A stretch of DNA of 64,000 bases from Jeotgalibacillus salarius. GTDB taxonomy: Bacteria; Bacillota; Bacilli; Bacillales; Jeotgalibacillaceae. The notes under the pieces are model-generated. The model saw only the letters and a list, made by a program, of their open reading frames with translations. It did not search any database and was not told the origin of the DNA. Shown here in pieces: positions 1 through 8,875 of the stretch. The stretch is from assembly GCF_004405125.1 (NCBI RefSeq), contig NZ_SORX01000005.1, positions 1 through 64,000 of the forward strand, read 5' to 3'. Each line of letters begins with the position of its first letter. Within the stretch, counting starts at the first letter, position 1. The position numbers and the translations under genes were made by a program.

Positions 1-56
1 AAATGAATGGTTTATTTTATTGGTTATATACATATTTTAGAATTTCAACAGTCTGG

Positions 57-90
57 AAAATCCGGAAGAATAATCTTCCGGATTTTTTTT
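57..90 (+). terminator. Intrinsic terminator of an upstream gene outside the window
   Basis: A perfect inverted repeat (AATCCGGAAGA / TCTTCCGGATT, 3-5 base loop) is followed by eight T residues. No gene is visible before it in the window, so it presumably ends a transcription unit lying to the left. Confidence 0.85.
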
Positions 91-104
91 AGAATTTTTT
101 TGGA

Positions 105-240
105 AACCGCTGCTCCTTTCCGTGGAGGACTGCGCTTTCCGCACCCGTCCGGCCGAGACCCCGCAGACGCGAAGCGGTGAGGAGGCTCGTCTGTCCTTAC
201 TGGTGCAGGAGTCTCCGTCCTCCACTACAAGGAACAGCTG
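105..240 (-). repeat. Interspersed palindromic repeat, long subtype, with inverted core
   Basis: Minus-strand copy of the repeat also found at 13565-13702 and 42180-42315. The outer arms (ending in CAGCTG and AACCGCTGC) match those copies closely, but the 38 bp core at 153-190 is reverse-complemented relative to the arms: about 36 of 38 positions match the reverse complement of 42228-42265. Stop codons and the lack of an upstream RBS make the short open frames across it unlikely to be genes. Positions 1-476 hold only this element, the terminator before it and the repeat at 306-403. Confidence 0.85.
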
Positions 241-305
241 AGATGGGCTGTTAAAAATGTGTTATTAAATTCTCATCATATTAGCCTTCTTAAAATTTAT
301 TATTT

Positions 306-403
306 TTCTGCACAGCTGGTGATTGGAGCGTAAGGCGGTGACTCAAGCGCCCGGCCGAGGAAAGCATCCGCCTAATGCGGATATCAACAGCCACTTTAGT
401 AGA
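306..403 (+). repeat. Shortened copy of the repeat superfamily, subtype B
   Basis: It begins CTGCACAGCTGGTGA and ends in GCGGATATCAACAGCCA, and both ends align with the fuller copy at 24621-24760. The middle (the segment around GACAGGTGAGAC and the following GAAGC) is missing, so this is an internally deleted relative. It lies directly upstream of the first gene. Confidence 0.65.
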
Positions 404-476
404 GCCATCTTATTAAAATTCACCTTTACAATCTTTACACATGTCATTACACTATTGGAGGGAAGGAGTGAAGGTA

Positions 477-1505
477 ATGGGGATTTTAAAGAAAAAAGGC
501 ATACATATATCTTTTAAAACTTATTTAATTGATGGTTTAAGCTTTATGGCGCTTGGCTTATTCAGCTCGTTGATTATTGGTCTGATTATGCAGACTGCCG
601 GTAATGAATTAGGAATTACGTTTCTGACTGAGATGGGCGTGCTGGCTATGGGGCTTGCAGGACCGGCCATCGGAGCTGCGGTTGCATATGGTTTGAAAGC
701 ACCTCCGCTGGTTTTGTTTGCGGGTGTAATTACTGGAGCGGCAGGTTATGCACTTGGTGGACCTGCTGGAGCCTATGTGGCAGCTGTTGTATCAACTGAA
801 GCCGGGAAGCTGGTGAGTCAATCGACTAAAATTGATATCATCGTAACGCCTTTCGTGACGATTGCAGCCGGGTACGGAATTTCAGCCTTAGTAGGGCCTG
901 AAATTCAGTCATTTATGCAAGCAACAGGACAAACAATTGGCTGGGCAACTGAGCAGCGTCCACTCGTAATGGGGATGCTGGTAGCAGGATTAATGGGTCT
1001 TGCACTTACTGCTCCTATATCAAGTGCAGCGATTGCACTTATGCTGGAACTGGACGGTCTGGCAGCTGGAGCAGCAGCAATCGGTTGCAGTGCTCAAATG
1101 ATCGGTTTCGCAGTTGCAAGTTACCGTGATAATAAATGGGGCGGCTCAATTGCACAGGCAATTGGTACATCAATGCTGCAGGTGCCGAACATTGTCAGGA
1201 ATCCACTGATTCTGATTCCACCTACAGTTGCCGGTGTTCTGCTTGCGCCAATTGGTACAATTTTCTTCCAGATGGAAAACAACGCTTCGGGAGCAGGTAT
1301 GGGGACGAGTGGATTTGTCGGTCAGATTATGACGTTTAACACAATGGGCTTTTCGATGGATGTACTTTTAAAGGTAGGGTTATTGCATTTTATTGGACCG
1401 GCAGTGATTAGCCTGTTACTATCTCATTACATGGTGAAGGCAGGGATGATCAAGCCTGGCCAAATGAGAATCTCTACTGGGGGAATAAGAAATGAAAAAG
1501 CTTGA
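477..1505 (+). CDS. PTS EIIC-like integral membrane protein
   Basis: The protein has 342 residues and is almost entirely hydrophobic, with about nine to ten Gly/Ala-rich membrane segments. It resembles the stand-alone PTS_EIIC_2 family (sugar-PTS IIC-like permeases without fused IIA/IIB domains). No IIA or IIB partner is nearby, so substrate and phosphorylation dependence are unknown. An upstream ATG at 441 is in frame, but the GGAAGGAG at 461-468 sits 8 bases before the ATG at 477, which I choose. The 3' end overlaps ytpP by 14 bases, implying translational coupling to a thioredoxin-like protein. Family assignment is by composition and length, so the function is inferred only. Confidence 0.75.
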   Translation: MGILKKKGIHISFKTYLIDGLSFMALGLFSSLIIGLIMQTAGNELGITFLTEMGVLAMGLAGPAIGAAVAYGLKAPPLVLFAGVITGAAGYALGGPAGAYVAAVVSTEAGKLVSQSTKIDIIVTPFVTIAAGYGISALVGPEIQSFMQATGQTIGWATEQRPLVMGMLVAGLMGLALTAPISSAAIALMLELDGLAAGAAAIGCSAQMIGFAVASYRDNKWGGSIAQAIGTSMLQVPNIVRNPLILIPPTVAGVLLAPIGTIFFQMENNASGAGMGTSGFVGQIMTFNTMGFSMDVLLKVGLLHFIGPAVISLLLSHYMVKAGMIKPGQMRISTGGIRNEKA

Positions 1506-1812
1506 GTCGATTGAACAATTTAATGAATTGAAAAATTCCGGGAAGCATGTTTTTATGTTTTCTGCTGACTGGTGCCCGGACTGCCGCGTAATTGAACCTA
1601 TTTTACCGGATGTTGAAAAAAAGTATCCTGACTTTAATTTCATTTATGTTGATCGCGATGAGTTTATTGATATTTGCGCGGATCTCAGCATATTTGGCAT
1701 TCCGAGTTTTGTTGCATTTGAAGATGGTACAGAGACAGGCAGATTTGTCAGCAAGGATCGCAAAACGCAGGAAGAAATTGAACAGTTTATTGAAGGGTTA
1801 AAAGCATCATAA
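1492..1812 (+). CDS. ytpP: Thioredoxin-like protein YtpP
   Basis: A 106-residue single-domain thioredoxin fold. The active-site motif WCPDC lies at about residues 27-31, followed by a conserved cis-proline region (FGIPSF, about residues 71-76). It probably reduces or exchanges disulfides or mixed thiols in the cytosol; its partner is unknown. There is no signal peptide or membrane segment. It begins inside the end of the upstream membrane-protein gene (14-base overlap). Its position next to ytpQ and ytpR matches the Bacillus order, which supports the YtpP name. Confidence 0.88.
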   Translation: MKKLESIEQFNELKNSGKHVFMFSADWCPDCRVIEPILPDVEKKYPDFNFIYVDRDEFIDICADLSIFGIPSFVAFEDGTETGRFVSKDRKTQEEIEQFIEGLKAS

Positions 1813-1848
1813 TTTGATTTTGATATATGCCTGCCATTACAATAGAAA

Positions 1849-1905
1849 ACTGCGCTTTTCTGCCTCTGGGTGGTAAGCTTCCGTCCTCCACTACAAGTGC
1901 TAGCT
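1849..1905 (-). repeat. Core-deleted remnant of the long-subtype repeat
   Basis: ACTGCGCTTTTCTGCC joins almost directly to AGCTTCCGTCCTCCACTACA. These are the two outer arms of the 105-240 element with the roughly 70 bp between them gone. The arms are diverged, so this is probably an old, immobile remnant. Confidence 0.7.
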
Positions 1906-1944
1906 TAAATAACGAAGTATGGAAATTTTCATCACTTCATCATT

Positions 1945-1988
1945 CAACCCGGTTCCTAAAGTGAATTGCTTTAGGGCCGGGTTGTTTT
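1945..1988 (+). terminator. Intrinsic terminator after ytpP
   Basis: A two-part hairpin: outer stem CAACCCGG/CCGGGTTG and inner stem CCTAAAG/CTTTAGG, followed by TTTT. It separates ytpP from ytpQ, so ytpQ needs its own promoter, probably just downstream. Confidence 0.75.
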
Positions 1989-2068
1989 CGTGTACAATAG
2001 AATGCGGAGAAAAAATATTAATATTGCATCTGAATAAATGAATTTACTGATATATAAGGAGGGGTACC

Positions 2069-2893
2069 ATGGCTGAAAAAATGGACTCTATAAAGATGAA
2101 AAAGATTTTAACTGAAAAGCTTGATAAGCCGGATCGCAACATTCGCTACAATCGAGAAAAAGATCAGCTTCGTGTGGAAAACGCAGATACAAAAAAAGGC
2201 ATTGAGGTTTCTCTCCCAAGTGTTGTTGGAAAGTGGAATGAAAAGAAAGATGAAGCAATTGCAGAAACTGTGTATTATATTAACGAAGCCTTAGCCGTAA
2301 TGGGTAAGGAAACAGTGGTAGAAGAAGCTGAGAAGCAGATTTTCCCTGTTATCCGTTCGACTTCATTTCCTAGTGAATCTTCGGAAGGCATTCCTTTTGT
2401 GTTTGATGAACACACTGCTGAAACCCGCGTGTATTTTGCAGTTGATCTTGGAAAAACGTACCGTATGATTGATCAGCAGTTTCTTGAAAAGCAATCCTGG
2501 ACAAAAGAGCAGATAAGAGAGATTGCAATGTTTAACGTCCGCTCGCTTAAAACGGAGATGAAAAGAGATGAAGTAGCAGGAAATGTATTTTACTTTCTCA
2601 ACTCTAATGACGGGTATGATGCCAGCAGAATTTTAAACGAATCCTTTTTAAAAGAGATGGCTTCAAAAATGGAAGGTGAAATGACGATCGCTGTTCCTCA
2701 CCAGGATGTTTTAATTATTGGTGACATGAGAAACGAAACAGGCTACGATGTACTCGCTCAGATGGCGATGTCATTCTTTGCAGCAGGTCATGTGCCAATT
2801 ACAGCTTTGTCATTCCTATACGAAGAAGGCGAACTTGAGCCGGTCTTTATTTTAGGGAAAAATAAAAGTAAAAATAAAGGAGATTCACAATAA
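2069..2893 (+). CDS. ytpQ: DUF1444 family protein YtpQ
   Basis: A 274-residue soluble protein, charged at the N terminus and with no membrane segment or signal peptide. Length and gene position (ytpP-ytpQ-ytpR-sftA) match YtpQ of Bacillus, a DUF1444 protein of unknown biochemical function. AAGGAGGGG sits just before the ATG. The stop codon overlaps the ytpR start by one base (TAATG), so the two are almost certainly co-translated. No catalytic motif is recognisable; I assign family membership, not activity. Confidence 0.85.
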   Translation: MAEKMDSIKMKKILTEKLDKPDRNIRYNREKDQLRVENADTKKGIEVSLPSVVGKWNEKKDEAIAETVYYINEALAVMGKETVVEEAEKQIFPVIRSTSFPSESSEGIPFVFDEHTAETRVYFAVDLGKTYRMIDQQFLEKQSWTKEQIREIAMFNVRSLKTEMKRDEVAGNVFYFLNSNDGYDASRILNESFLKEMASKMEGEMTIAVPHQDVLIIGDMRNETGYDVLAQMAMSFFAAGHVPITALSFLYEEGELEPVFILGKNKSKNKGDSQ

Positions 2894-3492
2894 TGAACGT
2901 TTTTTATAATGAAAGTGGAATTGGGGAAGTTCTGATTATCAAATTAGGTGAGACACCCCTTCATTCAAAAACTTTTGAACAAAAGGGACAAGTTGTTCAA
3001 ATTAGAAATATCGAAAATAACGAAGTAACCGGCTATAACATTTTCGGCAAACCTTCTGACAACTTTAGATCAGAAGGACCGGTAGAAATGAATGAAGAAA
3101 AATTAAATCAGCTGAACCAGATGATTCAGGAAAGCGGTTTTGACCAAAAGATAGAAGCAGATTTTTCACCCAAATTTGTCGTTGGATATGTTGAAGAAAT
3201 GGAAAAGCATCCAAATGCAGATAAATTGAATGTTTGTCAGGTGAATGTGGGAGAAGAACGTTTGCAAATCGTATGTGGTGCACCAAATGTAGATGCCGGT
3301 CAAAAAGTAGTCGTTGCTAAAGTAGGTGCAGTGATGCCAAGCGGAATGGTGATCAAAGATGCTGAACTCAGAGGCGTACCTTCAAGTGGTATGATCTGCT
3401 CAGCTAAAGAACTCGGCCTCCAGAATGCACCAGAGAAGAAAGGTATTTTAGTACTTGAAGAAGGAAATACAGGAGAATCGTTCACCCTATAA
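2893..3492 (+). CDS. ytpR: YtpR, tRNA-binding (EMAP/OB-fold) domain protein
   Basis: 199 residues. The N-terminal half (about 1-90) is a DUF4479-type region. The C-terminal half (about 95-198) is a tRNA-binding OB fold like that at the front of the phenylalanyl-tRNA synthetase beta chain, with recognisable strings [20 protein letters not shown] and [10 protein letters not shown]. It likely binds tRNA or structured RNA, but no synthetase core is present. The gene begins in the stop codon of ytpQ and ends before a strong terminator. Confidence 0.9.
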   Translation: MNVFYNESGIGEVLIIKLGETPLHSKTFEQKGQVVQIRNIENNEVTGYNIFGKPSDNFRSEGPVEMNEEKLNQLNQMIQESGFDQKIEADFSPKFVVGYVEEMEKHPNADKLNVCQVNVGEERLQIVCGAPNVDAGQKVVVAKVGAVMPSGMVIKDAELRGVPSSGMICSAKELGLQNAPEKKGILVLEEGNTGESFTL

Positions 3493-3497
3493 ATAAG

Positions 3498-3532
3498 AAT
3501 CCGTTCTGTTTTTAGAAACAGAACGGATTTTT
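3498..3532 (+). terminator. Intrinsic terminator of ytpQR
   Basis: Perfect 14 bp stem AATCCGTTCTGTTT/AAACAGAACGGATT with a TTAG loop, followed by TTT. Confidence 0.85.
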
Positions 3533-3623
3533 GCGCCAAAATGACCAATTTTTGTTTAAACCGAGCGGAAAGAGGATAAAACCTGCTAGAATGGATGAGA
3601 ACACAATAGAAAGAGTGATGTAG

Positions 3624-5987
3624 ATGAACTTAATCCAGAAACTCTTGTCTTTCGTTCAAAGGCAGGAGGAAGAACATATAGAAAAAGATGCGCCCCGGCG
3701 TCAGGAGAGCAGTAAAGATCTGCAGACAAAGGTTTCGTATCAATATCCTAAAGGTGAATTCAGATTTCCATTAATTCCAGATGAATCATCTCAAAAAAAA
3801 GAACGTGAAGTAAAAAAAGAAAAACAGACTGAAAAATCGAGAATGATAGAAAAAAGCCCTCATGCAGGTCCTTTTAAGCCAACTCATGTGCCATCGCCAA
3901 GAGAAAGACCACAAAAGCTTAAACCGGTACATAATGATGAACAGGTTGAATATGAAATTTCGTCATTCAGCGAGCTGAAAAGAGCTGCTGCAAATGAGAA
4001 ACGTCCGTCAGAAACAAAGAAAACGAATGGTATTTACTCTTTAGATGAACTTAAAAACGAAACTAAAGTTCAGAAAGAAAATCATGAAGAGGAGTTCCAA
4101 TTAAAAGAACATCCAATACTTCAGGAAAAACCGACTGAGAACGAGCTGAATGATCACGAAGATAAAGAGGCTGATATAGAAAATGAAGCCGACAATACAG
4201 GTAAATCTGTTGCACAATCTCCAGATGTAGAATCAGACCCTTCACCGCCCGCCGCCTCGGATGAATCAACTTTATCAGCCGAATTTGCAGAACCGGTTGA
4301 AGCTGATGCAATTACACAACCTGTTGAAAAAGAAGAGGTTGACCCTCAAGGAAATCTTGTAACAAATGATGTACAGCCGTCATCAGAGAAAGAAAGAACG
4401 CACAGCGGAAGAGTCCCGTTCAACGTCATGATGTTGAAACAGGATAAGCGCAAACGGGCGCCTGAACCATATAATAATCAAAATGTACATCAACCTGAAG
4501 TGACTGCTGATGAAAAAAAGCCTGTTGAGATTTTACACGAAGTTGAGGAAGATCTACCTCATTTTATGAAGCCTTCTTTAGATTTACTTGCGCCTCCTGT
4601 TCATGGAGAGCCTGATCAGGAATGGCTGGACTACCAGGCTGAGTTATTGAATGAAACGCTCTTCCACTTTAATGTGAATGCGACTGTTAAAAATGTAACG
4701 CAGGGTCCTTCTGTAACAAGGTTTGAATTATTTCCTGATAAAGGGGTTAAAGTAAGTAAAATTACAAGCTTAACGGATGATATTAAGCTTGGACTTGCAG
4801 CAAGAGATATCAGAATGGAAGCACCGATCCCAGGTAAAATGGCAGTAGGAATAGAAATCCCTAATCCGCACAGCAGACCGGTTGCGATCAAAGAAATCCT
4901 TGCGCATGAGGCATTTCAAAACTCAGAATTGACACTTCCGGTGGCACTTGGACTGGATATTGAAGGCAATCCTGTAGTCACTGATATCAGTAAAATGCCC
5001 CATGGTTTAATTGCTGGTGCGACAGGTTCCGGGAAGAGTGTGTGTATCAACTCTATATTAATCAGTCTGATGTATCATGCTTCTCCGGATGACGTGAAAA
5101 TGCTGCTGATTGACCCTAAAGTGGTCGAATTAGCACCGTATAACCATATTCCTCATCTGGTCAGCCCAGTGATTACAGATGTGAAGGCTGCCACTGCCGC
5201 ACTGAAATGGGCAGTTGAAGAAATGGAAAGACGCTATCAGCTTTTTGCACATTCAGGAGTAAGAGATATTAAACGTTATAATCAGAAAGTGAAAAATGAA
5301 GGTAACTATTCACAAAAACTGCCATATCTTGTGGTTGTCATTGACGAGTTAGCCGACTTGATGATGATGGCTCCGGCTGATGTAGAAGAAGCAATCTGCC
5401 GAATTGCCCAAAAAGCAAGAGCTTGTGGGATACATTTGCTGATCGCAACCCAGCGTCCGTCTGTGGATGTCATTACAGGCTTAATCAAGGCGAATGTGCC
5501 AACAAGAATTGCATTCTCTGTCAGCTCACACGTGGATTCACGGACAATTATCGACAGCTCGGGAGCTGAAAGGCTGTTGGGAAGAGGAGATATGCTATTC
5601 CTTGAAAACGGTGCTTCAAAACCTGTGAGACTGCAGGGTACCTTTGTGTCTGACGATGAAATTGATGAAGTAGTTGCCCACGTAAAAAATGAACGGAAGG
5701 CTTCATACCTATTTGAACAGGAAGAGCTGCTTGCAAAAGTTGAGTTTCAGGATGAAGAAGATGAGCTTTTAACTGAAGCGTGTGAATTCGTTATCGCACA
5801 GGGCGGAGCATCAACTTCTCTATTGCAGCGGCAGTTCAGAATCGGTTACAACCGTGCTGCAAGGCTGATCGATATGATGGAAAAACACGGCTGGATTTCA
5901 GAATCCAAAGGCAGTAAACCTCGTGATGTTTTAATGGCACAAGAAGACCTTCACGAGCTTCAGGAAGCAGCAAGAGCTGTAAAATAA
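3624..5987 (+). CDS. sftA: DNA translocase SftA (soluble FtsK/SpoIIIE family)
   Basis: 787 residues. The first roughly 320 form a highly charged, Glu/Lys-rich, probably disordered linker with no membrane segments, which marks the soluble SftA type rather than SpoIIIE. A FtsK motor follows, with Walker A GATGSGKS at about 464-471 and Walker B VVVIDELADLMM near 570. A winged-helix gamma domain (from about 710, containing STSLLQRQFRIGYNRAARLI) should read SRS/KOPS-like sequences. The protein pumps DNA away from the closing septum. It lies upstream of murC as in B. subtilis (ytpS/ytpT). An extended -10 (TGCTAGAAT, ending 3592) precedes it, and the RBS is weak (AAGAG). Confidence 0.95.
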   Translation: MNLIQKLLSFVQRQEEEHIEKDAPRRQESSKDLQTKVSYQYPKGEFRFPLIPDESSQKKEREVKKEKQTEKSRMIEKSPHAGPFKPTHVPSPRERPQKLKPVHNDEQVEYEISSFSELKRAAANEKRPSETKKTNGIYSLDELKNETKVQKENHEEEFQLKEHPILQEKPTENELNDHEDKEADIENEADNTGKSVAQSPDVESDPSPPAASDESTLSAEFAEPVEADAITQPVEKEEVDPQGNLVTNDVQPSSEKERTHSGRVPFNVMMLKQDKRKRAPEPYNNQNVHQPEVTADEKKPVEILHEVEEDLPHFMKPSLDLLAPPVHGEPDQEWLDYQAELLNETLFHFNVNATVKNVTQGPSVTRFELFPDKGVKVSKITSLTDDIKLGLAARDIRMEAPIPGKMAVGIEIPNPHSRPVAIKEILAHEAFQNSELTLPVALGLDIEGNPVVTDISKMPHGLIAGATGSGKSVCINSILISLMYHASPDDVKMLLIDPKVVELAPYNHIPHLVSPVITDVKAATAALKWAVEEMERRYQLFAHSGVRDIKRYNQKVKNEGNYSQKLPYLVVVIDELADLMMMAPADVEEAICRIAQKARACGIHLLIATQRPSVDVITGLIKANVPTRIAFSVSSHVDSRTIIDSSGAERLLGRGDMLFLENGASKPVRLQGTFVSDDEIDEVVAHVKNERKASYLFEQEELLAKVEFQDEEDELLTEACEFVIAQGGASTSLLQRQFRIGYNRAARLIDMMEKHGWISESKGSKPRDVLMAQEDLHELQEAARAVK

Positions 5988-5996
5988 ACTGTTTAT

Positions 5997-6024
5997 TTGT
6001 GCACATTTAGAAACATGTTATAAT
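5997..6024 (+). promoter_or_regulatory. Sigma-A-type promoter of murC
   Basis: TTGTGC (5997-6002), a 16-base spacer and TATAAT (6019-6024), about 80 bases upstream of the murC start. Confidence 0.6.
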
Positions 6025-6103
6025 AACAAAATATGTGCCAGACTTAAAGATAATTATATACCGTCATATGCCGTTCAGGCACTTGACTGTTGGAGGTTCA
6101 ACC

Positions 6104-7408
6104 ATGACTAGTTTTCACTTTGTAGGAATTAAAGGATCGGGAATGAGTCCCCTTGCTCAAATTCTTCACGATATGAATCATGAGGTACAAGGATCAGATA
6201 TTGAGAAACACTTTTTTACACAAAAACCTCTTGAAGACAGAGGCATTGACATCTTGCCTTTTAATAAAGAAAATATTAAACCTGGTATGACTGTGATCGC
6301 AGGAAACGCTTTTCCGGATGATCACGAAGAAATTCAGGCTGCCAGAGAACTGGGGTTAGAACTGATCAGATATCATAAATTCCTGGGTGATTTTATGAAA
6401 AATTATATATCTGTCGGTGTTTCAGGTGCGCACGGGAAAACGTCAACAACCGGGCTGCTCGCACATGTGATGCAGGGAGCTGATCAAACGTCTTACCTGA
6501 TTGGGGACGGTTCCGGTCAAGGCTATGAGAACAGCAAGTATTTTGCATTTGAAGCATGTGAATATCGCAGGCATTTTCTGTCTTATTCTCCTGATTACAT
6601 GATTATGACAAACATTGATTTTGATCACCCTGATTACTTCGCTGATATAAATGATGTATTCTCTGCTTTTCAGGAAATGGCGAAACAGGTCAACAAAGGG
6701 ATCATTGCATGTGGTGATGATGATCACCTTCAAAGCCTTGTTGCAAATGTACCTGTATTGTTTTACGGTTTCAACGAAGAAAATGATTTTCAAGCACGAA
6801 ATGTAGAGACTTCACCATCTGGTACTGCATTCGATGTTTTTGTGAGAAATGAATATTTTTCATCGTTTGAAATTCCGATGTACGGTGACCATACCATTTT
6901 AAATGCACTGTCAGTCATCGCAATTTGCCATTATGAAGGAATTAAGACAGATGTTGTACAAGAACAGCTGAAAACTTTCGAAGGTGTTAAGCGACGCTTT
7001 ACTGAGAAGCATGTTGGCAGCAGAACGCTTATTGATGATTATGCACATCATCCGACAGAAATTAAAGCAACACTTGATTCTGCTTCTAAGAAATATCCTG
7101 ACAGAGAAGTCATTGCGATTTTTCAGCCGCACACTTTTACTAGAACTCAAACCTTCCTCGAAGAGTTTGCAACCTGTTTAAAAGATGCGGACCATGTGTA
7201 TTTGTGTGAAATTTTCGGTTCAGCACGAGAAAACCACGGCAAATTGTCTATTTCAGATTTACAAAACAAAATTGACGGAGCTGAAATTCTTTCCGTTGAT
7301 GATCCATCTCCACTTGGAAAACATGAAGACGGCGTATTTATATTCATGGGTGCAGGAGACGTTCAAAAGTTTCAGGAATCCTTTGAAGAGTGGATTAAAG
7401 AACAATAA
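6104..7408 (+). CDS. murC: UDP-N-acetylmuramate--L-alanine ligase
   Basis: A 434-residue Mur ligase that adds L-alanine to UDP-MurNAc in cytosolic peptidoglycan precursor synthesis. The N-terminal Rossmann motif [11 protein letters not shown] is at residues 4-14, and the ATP-binding GAHGKTSTT is at about 108-116. The central [16 protein letters not shown] and the C-terminal YAHHPTEI region are typical of MurC. The frame opens at 6035, but TGGAGGTT at 6090 lies correctly before the ATG at 6104, and the protein then starts where MurC proteins start. It is flanked by its own promoter and terminator. Confidence 0.96.
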   Translation: MTSFHFVGIKGSGMSPLAQILHDMNHEVQGSDIEKHFFTQKPLEDRGIDILPFNKENIKPGMTVIAGNAFPDDHEEIQAARELGLELIRYHKFLGDFMKNYISVGVSGAHGKTSTTGLLAHVMQGADQTSYLIGDGSGQGYENSKYFAFEACEYRRHFLSYSPDYMIMTNIDFDHPDYFADINDVFSAFQEMAKQVNKGIIACGDDDHLQSLVANVPVLFYGFNEENDFQARNVETSPSGTAFDVFVRNEYFSSFEIPMYGDHTILNALSVIAICHYEGIKTDVVQEQLKTFEGVKRRFTEKHVGSRTLIDDYAHHPTEIKATLDSASKKYPDREVIAIFQPHTFTRTQTFLEEFATCLKDADHVYLCEIFGSARENHGKLSISDLQNKIDGAEILSVDDPSPLGKHEDGVFIFMGAGDVQKFQESFEEWIKEQ

Positions 7409-7417
7409 TGTTATGAT

Positions 7418-7448
7418 GGAAGCCTGGAATATTCCGGGCTTCCTTTTT
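7418..7448 (+). terminator. Intrinsic terminator of murC
   Basis: GGAAGCCtGGAAT/ATTCCgGGCTTCC stem followed by TTTTT. Confidence 0.85.
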
Positions 7449-7512
7449 GCTGTGAATTTTATTTTTTCTGTGAAGGATATTGACTGATCTTTAGAGAATA
7501 GGGATAGTAAGC

Positions 7513-7538
7513 GTTTAGGTATCCAGGGGCAAGGGTAT
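7513..7538 (+). promoter_or_regulatory. Sigma-B-type promoter of ytxGHJ
   Basis: GTTTAG (7513-7518), 14 bases, GGGTAT (7533-7538). This matches the general-stress sigma-B consensus GTTTAA-N12-15-GGGTAT at 11 of 12 positions. It ends about 30 bases before the ytxG start. The orthologous B. subtilis operon is known to be under sigma-B (and sigma-H), which supports the reading. Confidence 0.8.
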
Positions 7539-7568
7539 TATCAAATTATAAATAGAAAGGAGCTGAAA

Positions 7569-8060
7569 GTGATTATGGAAATCTTACTTTATATTAGTGC
7601 ACTGCTTGCAGCAGGGGGCTTTTTAATTTTGTGTATCAGTCTTGCAGTTACATTAACTGCTGTTAAGAAAACTTTGAACAGCCTTGCTGACACAGTTGCA
7701 GCACTTCAAAAGCAGCTTGATGGCATTACAACGGAGACGACTGAACTATTACATAAGACGAATGGATTGGCTGAAGACATTCAAGGTAAATCAGCTAAAT
7801 TAAATTCTGTTGTAGATGCAGTTAAAGGTGTCGGTACAAACGTCCAGCAATTAAACAACTCGATTGGGAAAATTACACACTCGGTTACGCAATCTGCTGA
7901 ACAAAATGAAGAAAAAATTGCACAGGTTGTACAATGGAGCAATGTGGCAATGGAAGTCCGTAATAAATGGAAAACGCGTAAGAAAGAATATACGACAACA
8001 AATGAGAAGTACCCTGAACCTCAGCGCGCATTGCCCCCAGTTGATGAAAGTCAAAAATAA
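7569..8060 (+). CDS. ytxG: General stress protein YtxG (DUF948)
   Basis: 163 residues: one N-terminal membrane helix (about residues 5-28), then a long region rich in Ala, Lys and Gln with heptad-like spacing, typical of DUF948, and a Pro/Glu-rich C-terminal tail. Probably membrane-anchored with a coiled-coil cytosolic part. AAAGGAG at 7556-7562 is 6 bases before the GTG at 7569 and 12 before the ATG at 7575, so I favour GTG. It is first in ytxG-ytxH-ytxJ, behind a sigma-B-like promoter. Molecular function is unknown; the stress role is inferred from the promoter and orthology. Confidence 0.85.
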   Translation: MIMEILLYISALLAAGGFLILCISLAVTLTAVKKTLNSLADTVAALQKQLDGITTETTELLHKTNGLAEDIQGKSAKLNSVVDAVKGVGTNVQQLNNSIGKITHSVTQSAEQNEEKIAQVVQWSNVAMEVRNKWKTRKKEYTTTNEKYPEPQRALPPVDESQK

Positions 8061-8080
8061 AACAATGCAGGAGGATCAGT

Positions 8081-8500
8081 ATGGAAAATAATAATCATAA
8101 CTCAAGAGACTTTATACTCGGTGCGGTCATTGGCAGTATTGCAGGAGCCGTAACGGCATTAATTATGGCACCTAAATCCGGGGGAGAATTTCGTCAGGAT
8201 TTAAATTCACAGGCCGGCAGACTGAAAGACCGTTCTTATGAATGGAAAGACCAGGCTGTTACGAAAAGTTCAGAAATGGCTGCACTTGCTAAGGAAAAGT
8301 CAGCCGTTATTTCTAAAAATGTTCAGGATCAATCTACAGGTGTTGTAGAAAAAGTGAAATCATTCCGTTCTAAAGAAAAATCGAATGAACAGGCTCCGCA
8401 GCTGGTTACAGCTAAGGACCCTTCACTGCCGACAGTACACCCTGTAGATCCATTAACACCGGCAACTTCTGAAGAGCCGCTTAGAACAACAAGCAGATAG
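8081..8500 (+). CDS. ytxH: YtxH domain general stress protein
   Basis: 139 residues. A Gly/Ala-rich hydrophobic helix near the N terminus (about residues 12-31) runs into the typical YtxH MAPKSG segment. A charged, helical region follows, then a Pro/Thr-rich tail from about residue 105. GGAGG stands 7 bases before the ATG. It is second in the operon; the next gene follows after 24 bases. Likely a small membrane-associated stress protein with no known biochemical activity. Confidence 0.87.
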   Translation: MENNNHNSRDFILGAVIGSIAGAVTALIMAPKSGGEFRQDLNSQAGRLKDRSYEWKDQAVTKSSEMAALAKEKSAVISKNVQDQSTGVVEKVKSFRSKEKSNEQAPQLVTAKDPSLPTVHPVDPLTPATSEEPLRTTSR

Positions 8501-8524
8501 TTTTGACAGAAGGGAGTGAACTGC

Positions 8525-8845
8525 ATGGAAAAGATCTCAAGTGTAGATCAATTCAATGAAGTTCTGCAAAATGAAAAAGATTTTTTCATTTTAAAGCACA
8601 GTTTGACTTGTCCGATTTCTTCTTCTGCTTATAAAGCATGTCAGTCTTTTTCTGAAAATGAAGAAGTAAAACTGGTATATGTACCTATTCAGGAAGCAAG
8701 AGAAACTTCCACACATATTGCAGAGGCATTTAATACCCGTCATGAATCACCACAAGTGTTTCACGTAAAAGACGGGCAGCCGGTATGGAATACATCTCAT
8801 TCCCGCATTACTGAAAAAGCACTTAAAGAAGCAAGTACACGTTAA
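8525..8845 (+). CDS. ytxJ: YtxJ, thioredoxin-like monothiol protein
   Basis: 106 residues, matching the YtxJ (DUF2847) family annotated as bacillithiol-system redox-active proteins. The active-site string TCPIS (about residues 26-30) has a single cysteine, so it is a monothiol rather than a CxxC enzyme. The ATG at 8525 is used because AAGGGAG ends 8 bases before it; the GTG at 8516 overlaps that RBS. Last gene of the sigma-B-type ytxGHJ unit. A role in removing bacillithiol from proteins is a family-level inference. Confidence 0.85.
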   Translation: MEKISSVDQFNEVLQNEKDFFILKHSLTCPISSSAYKACQSFSENEEVKLVYVPIQEARETSTHIAEAFNTRHESPQVFHVKDGQPVWNTSHSRITEKALKEASTR

Positions 8846-8875
8846 AAATGCTGGCCACCTGGCCAGCATTTTTTT
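8845..8875. terminator. Bidirectional terminator between ytxJ and the FtsA-like gene
   Basis: AAAATGCTGGCC/GGCCAGCATTTT with an ACCT loop. There is a run of T on the plus side and a run of A (T on the minus strand) on the other, so it can end both convergent genes. Confidence 0.85.
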
